DNA of 64,000 bases from Candidatus Rifleibacteriota bacterium (GCA_029564115.1 JAKQQP010000399.1:17187-81186), one strand, 5' to 3'. Positions 54,592-63,434 are shown, numbered from the stretch's first letter. Numbers and translations are program-made. Notes: generated by a model from the sequence alone, not told the origin.

Positions 54592-56150
54592 TAAAATTCC
54601 TCCTGGCGACCGCCACGTTGCTTGGCAGTCATGTTGTTCTGCTGTTCTTTGAACCGTTCAAGGTTATCGATCATGGCCGAGTAATTTTCGACTTCTTGAG
54701 GCGCACACTCTTTAAACTTCGAGTATGCCTCGAAATACCTGTAAAAAATACGAGCGTTCGTCCCACCCATTTTATTTTTGGCAATGAATGCCTCGGTAAT
54801 AGGGATCATAAAACTGTCTTCTTTGCCCCACTCCCACTCGAGGAAAGGGGTATCAAAATTATTCAGATAATCACAATAAAGAAAAAACACTGCATAGGGG
54901 TCATAAAGAAGTCCCATGATTTCTTCGAGATCTTCTTTAACTGGGCGGCGGCTGCTGATCGCTTTAGGTAAACCTGCTGTAGCAATGACAGTCACACCTT
55001 CGACTGCAGCCAGACTTTTCAATTCGGAAGCAAGCAGATTACATTTTTCGTTAAAACTCATCTGTTGTTGATTGCGCAGCAAAATCTTGAACAATGGGTC
55101 AATGATCACGGCAACGTCACCACCGCGTTCAAGGCGAACCCGTTTAACCTGTTTCTTGATATCGTCGATAAACAATCGACCACTCGATTCATCTACCAGA
55201 ATAAGCCGACTGCCCATAGCCGAGACCCGCTGCAGACCCTGGCTGCGTTTTTCTTCAAAATCGGGGCGGGAACTATAAGGGTTTTTAACGTAATCTATCG
55301 GCAGCTCGACCGCCTGCGATACAAGTTTCGCTGTGGTATCGAGCCGGTTCAGATCGAGACTGAAATACAGAACCGTCAAATCAGGGTTGAGGGTGGCCAG
55401 GTCCCAGGCAAGTTGAGTCGCAAAAGTCGACTTACCCATCCCAACCCCGCCGGTTATAAGATAAAATTCTTTCTGAAAACCGTTCAACTTCTCCATCAGA
55501 ATGGGGAAATTGCTTTGCAGGCCCAGGTAGCCGCGCTTTTTCACTCGCTGATCAGCGACCAACTCCTGCATTTCTTCGATATGGGAATCCAGACTTCTGA
55601 TGTAGCCGGCGCTACCCTTCAAAAAAAGACTGCGCAAAGACTGAATACAACTGCCGATTATTTCGAAAGCGTCTTTGTCTTCGCCATGAATAATGCGCTC
55701 TGAAAACCGGATCATGGTTTTATGTGCTTCAGCCCTGATATTTCGATCACGGATTCTCTCGATTACAGGTTCGATATCGTCGAGCATAACGACACCCGGC
55801 TGCGAAAAAGGTGTGACAAAAAGATCTCTAACGCGCTCTTCGCCACCGCTGACTTCCAGGCAGTTTTTTTTGCCATGCATCTGATTGGTCAATCGCGCCA
55901 TAAGATTCGGCAAATTCAGGGTTTCGCGGTCTTCGACAATTTCGAGCATAGCCGCAAGCAAAACCCGATTAGGTTCAGCACCCTGAAAATCAGTGGCGGA
56001 AAAATGATTTTCGAGCAACTGTCGGCCGACAATCACCGGCTCGAAGGCCAGATTAGCCAGGACACACTCTTCGTCGAGTGAAACCTCGCGCAGGTATTCG
56101 AGCAGATTTGTTTTAACATCAGTCTGTTTTGTGGTGTTCTTTTTCGGCAC
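54591..56150 (-). CDS. DnaB-like replicative helicase paralogue
   Basis: The 519-residue protein starts at GTG 56150, five bases after GGAGG. An N-terminal DnaB-type helical domain (about 20-130; LDEECVLANLAFEP) leads to a RecA-fold domain (about 215-500). That domain has Walker A GGVGMGKST (near residue 235), Walker B VAVIIDP and the C-terminal IAKNKMGGTNARIFYRYF corresponding to the DnaB arginine-finger region. The Walker A and central sequences are quite divergent from standard DnaB, and the gene sits with TPR and HEAT genes, not replication genes. It may be a specialised paralogue or the genome's only DnaB; the window cannot decide. Confidence 0.78.
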   Translation of the reverse strand: MPKKNTTKQTDVKTNLLEYLREVSLDEECVLANLAFEPVIVGRQLLENHFSATDFQGAEPNRVLLAAMLEIVEDRETLNLPNLMARLTNQMHGKKNCLEVSGGEERVRDLFVTPFSQPGVVMLDDIEPVIERIRDRNIRAEAHKTMIRFSERIIHGEDKDAFEIIGSCIQSLRSLFLKGSAGYIRSLDSHIEEMQELVADQRVKKRGYLGLQSNFPILMEKLNGFQKEFYLITGGVGMGKSTFATQLAWDLATLNPDLTVLYFSLDLNRLDTTAKLVSQAVELPIDYVKNPYSSRPDFEEKRSQGLQRVSAMGSRLILVDESSGRLFIDDIKKQVKRVRLERGGDVAVIIDPLFKILLRNQQQMSFNEKCNLLASELKSLAAVEGVTVIATAGLPKAISSRRPVKEDLEEIMGLLYDPYAVFFLYCDYLNNFDTPFLEWEWGKEDSFMIPITEAFIAKNKMGGTNARIFYRYFEAYSKFKECAPQEVENYSAMIDNLERFKEQQNNMTAKQRGGRQEEF

Positions 56151-56202
56151 TTGTACCTCCGGTGCAGAGCCCTATTCTAATGCACCCCAGGCAACCTGTC
56201 AA

Positions 56203-56228
56203 ATGCACAAGCATATTGACTTATGCAT
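56203..56228. promoter_or_regulatory. inverted repeat upstream of the Rrf2 gene (candidate autoregulatory operator)
   Basis: Arms ATGCACAAG (56203-56211) and CTTATGCAT (56220-56228) pair at eight of nine positions around an 8-base centre. They overlap TTGACT (56216-56221), a likely -35 box; the -10 is weak. It lies 53 bases before the Rrf2 ATG. Confidence 0.55.
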
Positions 56229-56280
56229 CTCGTTTTGCTACTTATTTTATATCATTATTTTTTATTCTGGAAGTTCATCA

Positions 56281-56673
56281 ATGATCACCCGCGAAGCCGA
56301 CTATGCTATCAGAACCGTCGTTTATCTCGCGCGACGCTTTGGACAACAACCGGTTGCCACAACTGAAATCAGTAAAAATGCCGAGATACCATACCGTTTT
56401 CTGCGCAAAATATCTCACCAGCTTGTTGAGTCTGGCCTGGTCGGAGCCACCCGTGGCAAGCAGGGCGGTATTTTTCTGATCGCTGAACCATCTGAGCTGA
56501 GCTTGTTCGACATTCTAAAAATTTTCGACCCCAGAGCCTGCCAGATAAACGTATGCTGCAGCTCAGACGATGCCTGCAATCTTTCGAAGGCATGCAACGT
56601 CTGCAAGCGTTTACGGGTTCTTCAAGAAAAAGTTCACGCCGAGTTTGCGAGCATAAAATTTTCTGAGCTTTGA
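56281..56673 (+). CDS. Rrf2-family transcriptional regulator (IscR-like)
   Basis: The 130-residue protein starts at ATG 56281 behind GGAAG. The winged-helix domain has the family pattern: ITREADYAIRTVVYLAR, IPYRFLRKISHQLVESGLV and RGKQGGIFL. The C-terminal region has Cys in ACQINVCCSSDDACN and KACNVC, which supplies the three ligands typical of Fe-S-binding members. Such regulators sense Fe-S status, nitric oxide or redox state. Reading further upstream to 56131 would fuse untranslated promoter sequence and is rejected. Targets are unknown; it may regulate itself through the upstream inverted repeat. Confidence 0.92.
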   Translation: MITREADYAIRTVVYLARRFGQQPVATTEISKNAEIPYRFLRKISHQLVESGLVGATRGKQGGIFLIAEPSELSLFDILKIFDPRACQINVCCSSDDACNLSKACNVCKRLRVLQEKVHAEFASIKFSEL

Positions 56674-56694
56674 TCCTGGTCTCTGCCTGCTCGA

Positions 56695-58395
56695 TCATGC
56701 CGCCCCGACTATGGCGAGCAAAGATTGCGCCTGCGCGGGGTCAACCATTATCGTGCGCTGATAAGTATACGACACTCGCCCAGGCATGCCACCCGGAATT
56801 CTTTTAACGTTGGCAACTTCGGTTGTGTCTACGGGCACCTTGCCACCTTCCCGGGCAAAACTGAACCAGGCTGCAAGAGCAGCGCCGCGATACAGATCTT
56901 CTTCGGTCACTTCCCCTTCAGGCTTTTTAAGAATGACGTGAGCCCCCGGAACATCATTTGCATGAAACCACCAGTCGTTACGCCGAGCCACCTGAAAGGT
57001 CAGCATATCGTTCTGCCTGGCGTTTCTACCAATATAATAGCGACAGCCATCGATAACTACATCTGGTTTGATCATGTTCGCACGATTTTTTCGACCAGAG
57101 GATTCTTTAGTATTTTTGCCGGCGCCCTTTCGATGCGAGGACTTTTTCTCAGCAATTGGCAGATCGACTTCAGTCGCCGCATTTTCGGCAAGCCAAATCT
57201 GCTCGCGCAACCAGGCTATCTCGCCACCGAGAGCTTCGATACGTTTTTCCACCTCTGCGGTGCCACGCCGGGCTTTTTTGTACATATTGAAAAATCTGGC
57301 GGCATTCGCTGCCGGAGTGCGAATCGGGTCAAGCGAAATCTTGATCAGCTCGCCAGTTTGCCAGTTCTGTAGTTCGACCTCGCGACTTCCGGGCTTGATC
57401 TGATAAAGATTTGCCACCAGCAGATCGCCAAGATTTTTGTATTGATCAGCGTCGGCAAATTTCTGCAATAACCGGTGCTGTTCTTCGAGCAATTCATTTT
57501 TTTGCCGCAAGTCGCGCTGTAAAGCCATGACCGCCCGCTTTTTTGCTTCGGCAAAGCGACCTGGAGCGATACGGCTTTCTTCAAGCCAGTTCAGCGCCGC
57601 GTTAACCGTGGTAAACTCATAATCCGGAGTCGAAGCCAGGTGCCGCAGATAAAAACATGAAATAGCCTTCAGTTTTTCGTTTTTCAGATAAACCGCGATT
57701 GACCGTGAATCTGAAGCTTCGGCAATCATTTCGCCCAGACTGGCGAGGCGCTCTTCAACAGAGATGCCAACGGATCTGAACGCTAATTCGGCCGCAAACT
57801 GGGGCGACATACCACCAATCTTGTCTTTCCATGTCTCAGGCGGGGCCGCAAGAGCTGTTGTCAACCGTGGGTCACCAGTCTGCGCGGGGCATAAAAGACC
57901 TTTAGACTCAGGTAATCTGTAGAGCGCACCGATCAGATTATTTGAAGTTCTTGAAAAGCGATCGATTATTTTCAGGTCAGCATCACAGATAAAAATATCG
58001 GCGATGCGACCGGTAAACTCGCAGAACATGAAAAAGTCGCTGCGATGGCCAAAAAAACTGTCGATAACCACAAAATGAAGTTTTACAACCCGATCGAACT
58101 GCCCGTTTTTTTCTTCGCCGGCCAGATTGATACCAGCTATTCTGCCATTGGTCAGCAGACGATTCAAAGTTTTTACAAGTGACGACGAAGTCTCACTTTC
58201 GATGCCGTTCTCGGCAAATCGCAACCCCTGCCCCGGGCTGTCGAGCGAAAAAATCAGATCACCCCAGCTGTCGCGGCGCTTGAGTCGCAGGGCAAAAGTT
58301 CGACCCGGCCCATTGTAAGCTCTTGTAACAACCGGTCTTTCGGCCAGTTCGGCGCCGAGTTCAGCAACATGCCGGCGTAAAGTGAAATAGTCCAT
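56695..58395 (-). CDS. rqcH: RqcH/NFACT-family ribosome quality-control protein
   Basis: The 566-residue protein has an NFACT-N domain (about 1-270, DYFTLRRHVAELG), a coiled-coil middle (about 270-400) and the C-terminal NFACT-R domain (about 450-550). The latter carries the family hallmark DWWFHANDVPGAHVIL and GRVSYTYQRTIMVDP. In other bacteria RqcH binds stalled large ribosomal subunits with peptidyl-tRNA and adds alanine tails for degradation. A Lys/Arg-rich linker precedes the last domain. It converges on the Rrf2 gene with a 21-base gap. Confidence 0.93.
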   Translation of the reverse strand: MDYFTLRRHVAELGAELAERPVVTRAYNGPGRTFALRLKRRDSWGDLIFSLDSPGQGLRFAENGIESETSSSLVKTLNRLLTNGRIAGINLAGEEKNGQFDRVVKLHFVVIDSFFGHRSDFFMFCEFTGRIADIFICDADLKIIDRFSRTSNNLIGALYRLPESKGLLCPAQTGDPRLTTALAAPPETWKDKIGGMSPQFAAELAFRSVGISVEERLASLGEMIAEASDSRSIAVYLKNEKLKAISCFYLRHLASTPDYEFTTVNAALNWLEESRIAPGRFAEAKKRAVMALQRDLRQKNELLEEQHRLLQKFADADQYKNLGDLLVANLYQIKPGSREVELQNWQTGELIKISLDPIRTPAANAARFFNMYKKARRGTAEVEKRIEALGGEIAWLREQIWLAENAATEVDLPIAEKKSSHRKGAGKNTKESSGRKNRANMIKPDVVIDGCRYYIGRNARQNDMLTFQVARRNDWWFHANDVPGAHVILKKPEGEVTEEDLYRGAALAAWFSFAREGGKVPVDTTEVANVKRIPGGMPGRVSYTYQRTIMVDPAQAQSLLAIVGAA

Positions 58396-58506
58396 TCAAC
58401 AACCCGTTTCAAATATGTTCATTTAATCAGGCGCCATAGCACAAAGCTCAACAGGCTTTTACGAAACAGCTGCCTCGCAATTATCGCAACAAAAACGAAT
58501 GTTCAG

Positions 58507-59478
58507 TCAGCGAACAATGGCGGGAGTGATGATTCTGCCCACAAAGGGCAAAACACGCCGGGGTTCTTTTAAGTCTTTGGCGCGCCAGGCCAGCCCGGTT
58601 GTGCCCTCGTCATTTATGACGCCGTACACCCAGCCGTCACCGGCAGGAAAAAGCGGCCCGAAAAACTCGGCATCGCCAAGCTCGACGATTCCCTTGTCGC
58701 TGCCTGAAAGGGAAAACTTCATCGGCTCGCGGTCAACATGGCCACGAATAGCGGTAAAAATCAGAGTTCGGTCGAGCTCGCCAGCGGCAAAGACAACCGG
58801 CATGGTTGCCTTGAACCCCATAGGGCTACCCTCTTCGTTAAAATAGCTTTCACCACCAGCGACCCTAACCTGCTCACGTTTTTTCAAGTCAAACATATAA
58901 ATCGTCGATTTGCTGATACGACCACTTTCGAGATCGGAATATTCGGCGAGTACATAAGCAATCAGAGCTTCGGACACCCATACAGGGCGGTCGACCACCA
59001 CGACAGAATCAGAATTTTCGCTCGTCTTCAGCTTGCCGCTGTCGATAACGATTTCTTGATGACGGGTATGCGGGTCGAGAATAACGATCTGAGTATCAAT
59101 CATCGGTTCCTGCGGGTCCGGGGCGTATCTGGCGAGAATCTTCCCCCCGCCCGGTGAGAAGGCGGGGTAACCGTAAGCGCCCATTCCGGCGCTGATATCA
59201 GTTGTTCCAGAGGCGTTGTCGATGGGCATAAGGTAGAGTGATTCGGCACCGCTGCGGTTCGAAATAAATGCCACCCTGCCGCGATCAGGCGAAACGGTCG
59301 GCATAACCTCATTTGCAGACGTTTCGGTCAATTGTTTGATCTGAGAAGTGCTCAGATCAGCAATAAACAGATCGAACTGCCCGTTTTTTTCGCCGGCAAA
59401 AATAACTTCGGCTGCTGTAGCACTCAGGGTCGGTACAGCTATAAGCATTGCAACAAACATACTTTTTACGATCTTCAT
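58507..59478 (-). CDS. secreted TolB-like beta-propeller protein
   Basis: The 323-residue protein starts at ATG 59478 behind AGGAGG, with a signal peptide (cleavage near ATA-A). PD40/WD40-like propeller repeats follow, such as FAGEKNGQFDLFIADLSTSQ, PTVSPDRGRVAFISNRSG and YPAFSPGGGKI. It resembles the propeller of TolB but lacks the TolB N-terminal domain, and no tol-pal genes are nearby. It is probably periplasmic. The longer frame to 59535 would place the signal sequence internally. Confidence 0.8.
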   Translation of the reverse strand: MKIVKSMFVAMLIAVPTLSATAAEVIFAGEKNGQFDLFIADLSTSQIKQLTETSANEVMPTVSPDRGRVAFISNRSGAESLYLMPIDNASGTTDISAGMGAYGYPAFSPGGGKILARYAPDPQEPMIDTQIVILDPHTRHQEIVIDSGKLKTSENSDSVVVVDRPVWVSEALIAYVLAEYSDLESGRISKSTIYMFDLKKREQVRVAGGESYFNEEGSPMGFKATMPVVFAAGELDRTLIFTAIRGHVDREPMKFSLSGSDKGIVELGDAEFFGPLFPAGDGWVYGVINDEGTTGLAWRAKDLKEPRRVLPFVGRIITPAIVR

Positions 59479-59884
59479 GTGTCCTCCTGCGAAGCTTTTT
59501 CCCGGTAAGGCAATACTAACACAGCTTCCAAACAATTAACAAACCCCTGGCAAAGCAAATGGATTTTTTTCCTTCTTCACGGGAATGACGGACAAACTAC
59601 AGATTCAAATTTAACAAGGGCTAGTGCTGACAATATTGAATGTATGTTTAAAAATTGTCATTGCGAGAAGCCAATCTCTGTGCCGATGGGATTGCCGCGT
59701 CGGGCTGGCGCCCTCCTCGCAATGACGGCAAACCACATCCTCAGGCGTAACAAAAGACCTGGCATTGCCTCCACGCACACGCGAACTGCCCGTAACTGGC
59801 ATTATAAAAAGCATACAAACAGCGGATCCGAAAACCGCCACTGCAATTATTGTTTTGGGAGCAGGAGTATGCTATTATCTGCAC
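59479..59884. other. intergenic region carrying a dispersed palindromic repeat
   Basis: About 400 bases between the TolB-like gene and a small membrane protein gene. The main identifiable element is the inverted repeat at 59657-59726. The remainder shows no convincing gene. Confidence 0.55.
59657..59726. repeat. dispersed imperfect palindrome (GTCATTGCGAG family)
   Basis: Terminal inverted repeats GTCATTGCGAG (59657-59667) and CTCGCAATGAC (59716-59726) are perfect. The 70-bp element includes GGGATTGCCGCGTCGGGCT. Elements of this type are known in intergenic regions of many bacterial phyla. A TTCACGGGAATGACGG fragment at 59576-59591 belongs to a related class. Confidence 0.7.
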
Positions 59885-60106
59885 ATGGCCTATTACTATA
59901 TAATTCCGGCGTGCCTGACGCTGCTTTTTGCATTTTCGTGGGCACTGGTACATACGCTGCTGGCTGTTTTCGACCGCCTGAATTTTTTCTGGGACTGGTG
60001 GGACCGCCAGCGCAAAGCTTTCCCGATTTTGATAGGGGCTGAAATTGCCTATTTTGCGGCAATCCTCTACTACATCGTCTACTGGGAACTCTCCGGTAAC
60101 GTTTGA
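59885..60106 (+). CDS. small two-helix membrane protein (start uncertain)
   Basis: The frame encodes 73 residues from ATG 59885, with two hydrophobic helices separated by a short aromatic and basic loop (NFFWDWWDRQRKAF). No Shine-Dalgarno is correctly spaced; AGGAG lies 17 bases upstream, so the true start may differ (the frame stays open upstream to 59765). No family was recognised. Confidence 0.45.
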   Translation: MAYYYIIPACLTLLFAFSWALVHTLLAVFDRLNFFWDWWDRQRKAFPILIGAEIAYFAAILYYIVYWELSGNV

Positions 60107-60412
60107 ACGTAATCGGCATATCCGGGTAAACCTGAAGTTCTCTTCAGAAAAGCAGCCAACCACCGCCCGCAACGTTTATTCGGCACGTTTTCAGACCACT
60201 GGCCACCAGCAACTAAGCACTGGCAAAACCACTCTTTGCAGCCGATGTATGTTGTATGAATGCGTATTTCATTACAAACAGACGCAATAACTGGCTGTAG
60301 CTTGTAAGACACGGGCACAAACGAGCAGAGATCGATTCTGTTTGTGTGACTATAAAATCTCGTGCGGTTATTTTGGGGTCTGAAAACAAAAACTTCCCGA
60401 CAGGTTAAAGCA
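60107..60412. other. 306-base gap
   Basis: Between the small membrane protein and the glycosyltransferase gene. A TATAAA at 60351-60356 could be a -10 box but has no matching -35. I see no gene or repeat here. Confidence 0.45.
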
Positions 60413-62116
60413 ATGAACTCTTATATCTCAATAATTACAGCAGGTCTGGCAGCCATTATATGCTGGGCTGCCGGAACCTGGCTGACCAGAAACCAGCCGT
60501 TCTCACTGGGTCGCGGGCGCTATGCCGGGGCTTTCCCTGTCATCGGGGCTGTTGTCGGCAGCACTTTTTATAACGCAAATCTACAGACAGATTATTTATG
60601 GCTTGTGGTTACAACTGTTTTACTTGGGTTGATTGGTTACCTTCGCGATCGCTACCGTGTCTCTTACCAGTCGCTGCTGCCATGGGCAATAATTGCGGCT
60701 TCTGTGGGTCTGACCATGTCGTTGCCCGGCGCCGATGCAATTCGCGTATCAAGCGGGCTGGTCTGGGCTGCGCTGATAATTTTCTGTCTGAAAATTTCGG
60801 CGCTGGTTTACGAAATGCCTTTCGTGCTCCTTTCGATGAGTTCACTCGCCCAGTTCATTTTTTTTGCAACCGGCAATCATTCTCAAACCGCGGCATTTTT
60901 TAACGCCGCCATTCTGGTGGCCTCACTGCTGCTGCTCGCTTATTCAATCAGCGGCCAACGGGTTCTGATTGGCAGCAGCGGCATTTTTGCGGCTGGTTTT
61001 CTGCTGGCAGCGGTTTCACAACTTGAAGGCTCGGGCAATCTGATTTTATTCGGCCTGTTCATCCCATCGATGGTCATATTTTTCCCATTCGCGCTGATCA
61101 GCGCCATGATCGTAGCCTCATATTTCGGCAATCGTCTACATAAACCCGGAGCTGCCTTTGAACGCCAATGGTCATGGTCTCTGCACCGCGAAAAAACCGT
61201 CGTTTTCTCGGGGCTTATCTTTCTCTGCCTTAACTTTTTCGGGCTGCTCGTTCTTGTCGAAGCACCGGCCTTCGGTTACTTCGCTCTGTTTCTGCTGCTT
61301 ATAAGCTCTCTGTTCGGGTTCGCCCGAACATTTGCCCGCCGGGTCGAGTCAAACGCAACAGTGCCCGCCAGAATCGAAATACTGGACATTTTTATCGACG
61401 CAGTTCTCCCGACTCAAGTAATCGATTGTATTGCCGGTTATCTGGGCGCAAAACCTGGCAATCTCATGCACATCATCACGGCCGACTCTCTGGCTCTTGT
61501 CAGGGCTGGCGAAGAGCAGAGGTTCAGGTCGGTGATGCAGCGTGCCGAAATGGTGGTACCCGATGGTGCCGGCATCGTCTGGGCCTCTGACTTTATCGGA
61601 ACACCCCTTCCGGGTCGAGTGCCCGGCGTGGCTCTCGTCAGCCAGATATGCGAGCGTGCCTGCCAGGAGGGCTGGAAACTTTTCTTCATAGGCGGCAAAC
61701 CCGGAATAGCCGCCCAGGCTGCTCAAATTCTCAAGCAGAATTACAGCATTGAAATCTGCGGCATCGAACACGGCTACTTCGCCCAGGATTCTGAGGAAGA
61801 AGATGCAGTCTTGAGAAAAATCGCAACAGCGCGACCCGACATTGTTTTTGTCGCACTGGGCGTGCCTCGCCAGGAATGGTTTATCAGCAAACTGCGCACT
61901 TGCCTGAATCACGGGGTCGCCATCGGTGTCGGCGGCAGTTTCGACGTCATTTCGCAGACTCTGCCCCGCGCCCCTCTCTGGATGCAACAGTGCGGCATCG
62001 AATGGCTTTTCCGCCTGTGGCTCGAGCCATCTCGCTTTATGCGAATGTTGAAAATACCGGTATTTGTATTGCAAATCCTGCGCCACAAATGGAACCAGCC
62101 GGAAACAGGAACCTGA
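60413..62116 (+). CDS. WecG/TagA-family glycosyltransferase fused to a degenerate WecA/MraY-like membrane domain
   Basis: A 567-residue protein. Residues 1-325 form about ten membrane helices with a WecA/MraY-like pattern (GRGRYAGAFPVIGAVVG, LLGLIGYLRDRY). Where these phosphotransferases have the catalytic Asp pair (G-x-x-DD), the sequence is GLIGYL, so the domain is probably inactive. Residues 345-555 are a complete GT26 domain: TADSLALVRAG, VVPDGAGIVWAS, FFIGGKPGIA, VFVALGVPRQEWFI and GVGGSFDVISQTLPRAP. GT26 enzymes add ManNAc, or a derivative, to a lipid-linked GlcNAc. UDP-ManNAc could come from the epimerase at 49 kb. Confidence 0.85.
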   Translation: MNSYISIITAGLAAIICWAAGTWLTRNQPFSLGRGRYAGAFPVIGAVVGSTFYNANLQTDYLWLVVTTVLLGLIGYLRDRYRVSYQSLLPWAIIAASVGLTMSLPGADAIRVSSGLVWAALIIFCLKISALVYEMPFVLLSMSSLAQFIFFATGNHSQTAAFFNAAILVASLLLLAYSISGQRVLIGSSGIFAAGFLLAAVSQLEGSGNLILFGLFIPSMVIFFPFALISAMIVASYFGNRLHKPGAAFERQWSWSLHREKTVVFSGLIFLCLNFFGLLVLVEAPAFGYFALFLLLISSLFGFARTFARRVESNATVPARIEILDIFIDAVLPTQVIDCIAGYLGAKPGNLMHIITADSLALVRAGEEQRFRSVMQRAEMVVPDGAGIVWASDFIGTPLPGRVPGVALVSQICERACQEGWKLFFIGGKPGIAAQAAQILKQNYSIEICGIEHGYFAQDSEEEDAVLRKIATARPDIVFVALGVPRQEWFISKLRTCLNHGVAIGVGGSFDVISQTLPRAPLWMQQCGIEWLFRLWLEPSRFMRMLKIPVFVLQILRHKWNQPETGT

Positions 62117-62359
62117 TCAGGCGACTTTTTCCAGCTGACTCACGAGCATGCTTTCAATATTCAGGTGGTAATCGAGATCGGGCCATTCAATGCCAGTGTT
62201 GCCACAAATAAATCTGTAGTTGGTCAGCTGTCTTATTGATGCTTCCTGGAGTTCTCTATACCACATCATGGGCGTCAAAATAATACGGCCGTCTTCGAGC
62301 TCGACATGCAGGTATTGATCATCAAACCTGACGGCTTTACCTCTTGCTGAAAAATTCAT
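62117..62359 (-). CDS. DUF2442 domain protein
   Basis: The 80-residue protein from ATG 62359 follows the DUF2442 pattern: an opening strand pair (VRFDDQYLHVELEDGRIILTP), a WYRELQEAS helix, a FICGNTGIEWPDLDYHL segment and a C-terminal helix. GGGAGAAA precedes this start; a reading from 62410 is less typical. The family often pairs with an upstream DUF4160 gene in toxin-antitoxin-like modules, and a short ORF resembling the end of DUF4160 overlaps the 5' end. Confidence 0.8.
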   Translation of the reverse strand: MNFSARGKAVRFDDQYLHVELEDGRIILTPMMWYRELQEASIRQLTNYRFICGNTGIEWPDLDYHLNIESMLVSQLEKVA

Positions 62360-62432
62360 CCCATTTTCTCCCAAATTCAAACCTGTGTTTTTCGGTAATT
62401 TCAATAGCACGTTTTAAAGCAGCAGGTTTCAT
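62337..62432 (-). pseudogene. 31-codon ORF resembling the C-terminus of DUF4160 (possible remnant)
   Basis: The frame reads MKPAALKRAIEITEKHRFEF and continues to GRKWDEFFSKR, similar to the last helix of DUF4160 proteins (Trp, His-x-x-Glu, Asn/Lys-Trp). It overlaps the DUF2442 start by 23 bp, as expected for such pairs, but the N-terminal two thirds are missing. It may be a truncated gene or a small peptide. Confidence 0.4.
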
Positions 62433-62467
62433 ATTTTTTTTCACAACCCGACCATAAAGCAAGACAC

Positions 62468-62498
62468 CCGAAGCTAAATCAGCCTCGGGTGTCTTGGA
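62468..62498 (-). terminator. terminator of the secreted-protein gene
   Basis: Minus strand stem AAGACACCCGA with its complement TCGGGTGTCTT, followed by GCTTTA. The U-tract is weak. It lies 10 bases beyond the stop of the DUF3352-like gene. Confidence 0.65.
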
Positions 62499-62507
62499 TG
62501 GAATCAG

Positions 62508-63434
62508 TTACTTTTTGGGTTCGGCGGCTTTTTCGGCAATTTTGGCCATCGAAGCCTTGAACTGGTCGGCCGGTATGGAAACCACGATTCTGGCGAGGTT
62601 TTCTTTGTTATCCTGGATCTGGGCGTTTTTGAGAATTTCGGTCATTTCAGGAACTGAAACTACCCAACCCTTGAAAGCATCGAGCAGATTCTGCATGGCA
62701 GTGGTAAACTGGGGCAATTCTTTGCTGTCAGCGGTCAGAGCAGTGAAAACCATGGTGAAATTTTTGTCGTAATCGACACTGAAAAACGCGGTTTTCATGC
62801 TTTCGAGGCCGGCAACGGGAACATTGACGCGGGTCTGCCAGTTTGGCGAAGCAACCACAGCGCCCCACACCTGCGATTTGGTATCGACTTTTTCCATCAT
62901 GCCGGCAAAGTCTTTATTGGTATTGATATTGGCTGCTTTGCCCGCACTTAAAACAGCCACCTGTTTAAGAACTTCTTCAGAACCGAAAGCAACTGTATTC
63001 TGGCCGACGAACATCATGTTGGCGTTTTCATTGGCGGGGTTTTTAAGCGTCTGCATGCCTTCGATAGTATCGATAGTGAATTTTGCAGCCAGCTCGGCGT
63101 CGTTCTGAACCAGCTCAGAAATCTTTGCGGTGTCGAAACTGCCGTCAACAATGATTCCAGAGCGCTCCTTGCCATCTACAAAGATTGTAACGTTCTTGAT
63201 ATCGCGAGCCGGCTCGATACCGGCCCTCTCATAGAAGCTGGCGTAATCGGCGTTCTGATTATTCAGCTGAGTTTCAATCAGAGACTTTATTTCAGGCTGG
63301 CCAGCTATGGCAGCCAGGTCAAAATTAACCACAAGATAAGCATCGTTTGGTACCAATGCCAACATGGCATTGGCAAACCCGGCCACGGAACAAAAGGCAA
63401 AGGCTGCCATCACAAACAAAGTTCTAAGTTTCAT
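62508..63434 (-). CDS. secreted protein (DUF3352-like)
   Basis: The 308-residue protein has a signal peptide (LFVMAAFAFCSVAGFANA). The mature part begins LALVPNDAYLVVNFDLAAIAG and has alternating alpha/beta motifs such as DIKNVTIFVDG and NMMFVGQNTVAFGSEEVLKQ. This resembles DUF3352-type periplasmic proteins. No catalytic motif is visible. A near-consensus promoter and a terminator mark it as a single, probably strongly expressed gene. The function is unknown. Confidence 0.8.
   Translation of the reverse strand: MKLRTLFVMAAFAFCSVAGFANAMLALVPNDAYLVVNFDLAAIAGQPEIKSLIETQLNNQNADYASFYERAGIEPARDIKNVTIFVDGKERSGIIVDGSFDTAKISELVQNDAELAAKFTIDTIEGMQTLKNPANENANMMFVGQNTVAFGSEEVLKQVAVLSAGKAANINTNKDFAGMMEKVDTKSQVWGAVVASPNWQTRVNVPVAGLESMKTAFFSVDYDKNFTMVFTALTADSKELPQFTTAMQNLLDAFKGWVVSVPEMTEILKNAQIQDNKENLARIVVSIPADQFKASMAKIAEKAAEPKK

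Noticed and set aside
59741..60172. 143-codon minus-strand frame
   Set aside because: No start signal and no recognisable domain; it is antisense to a frame with two clear membrane helices.
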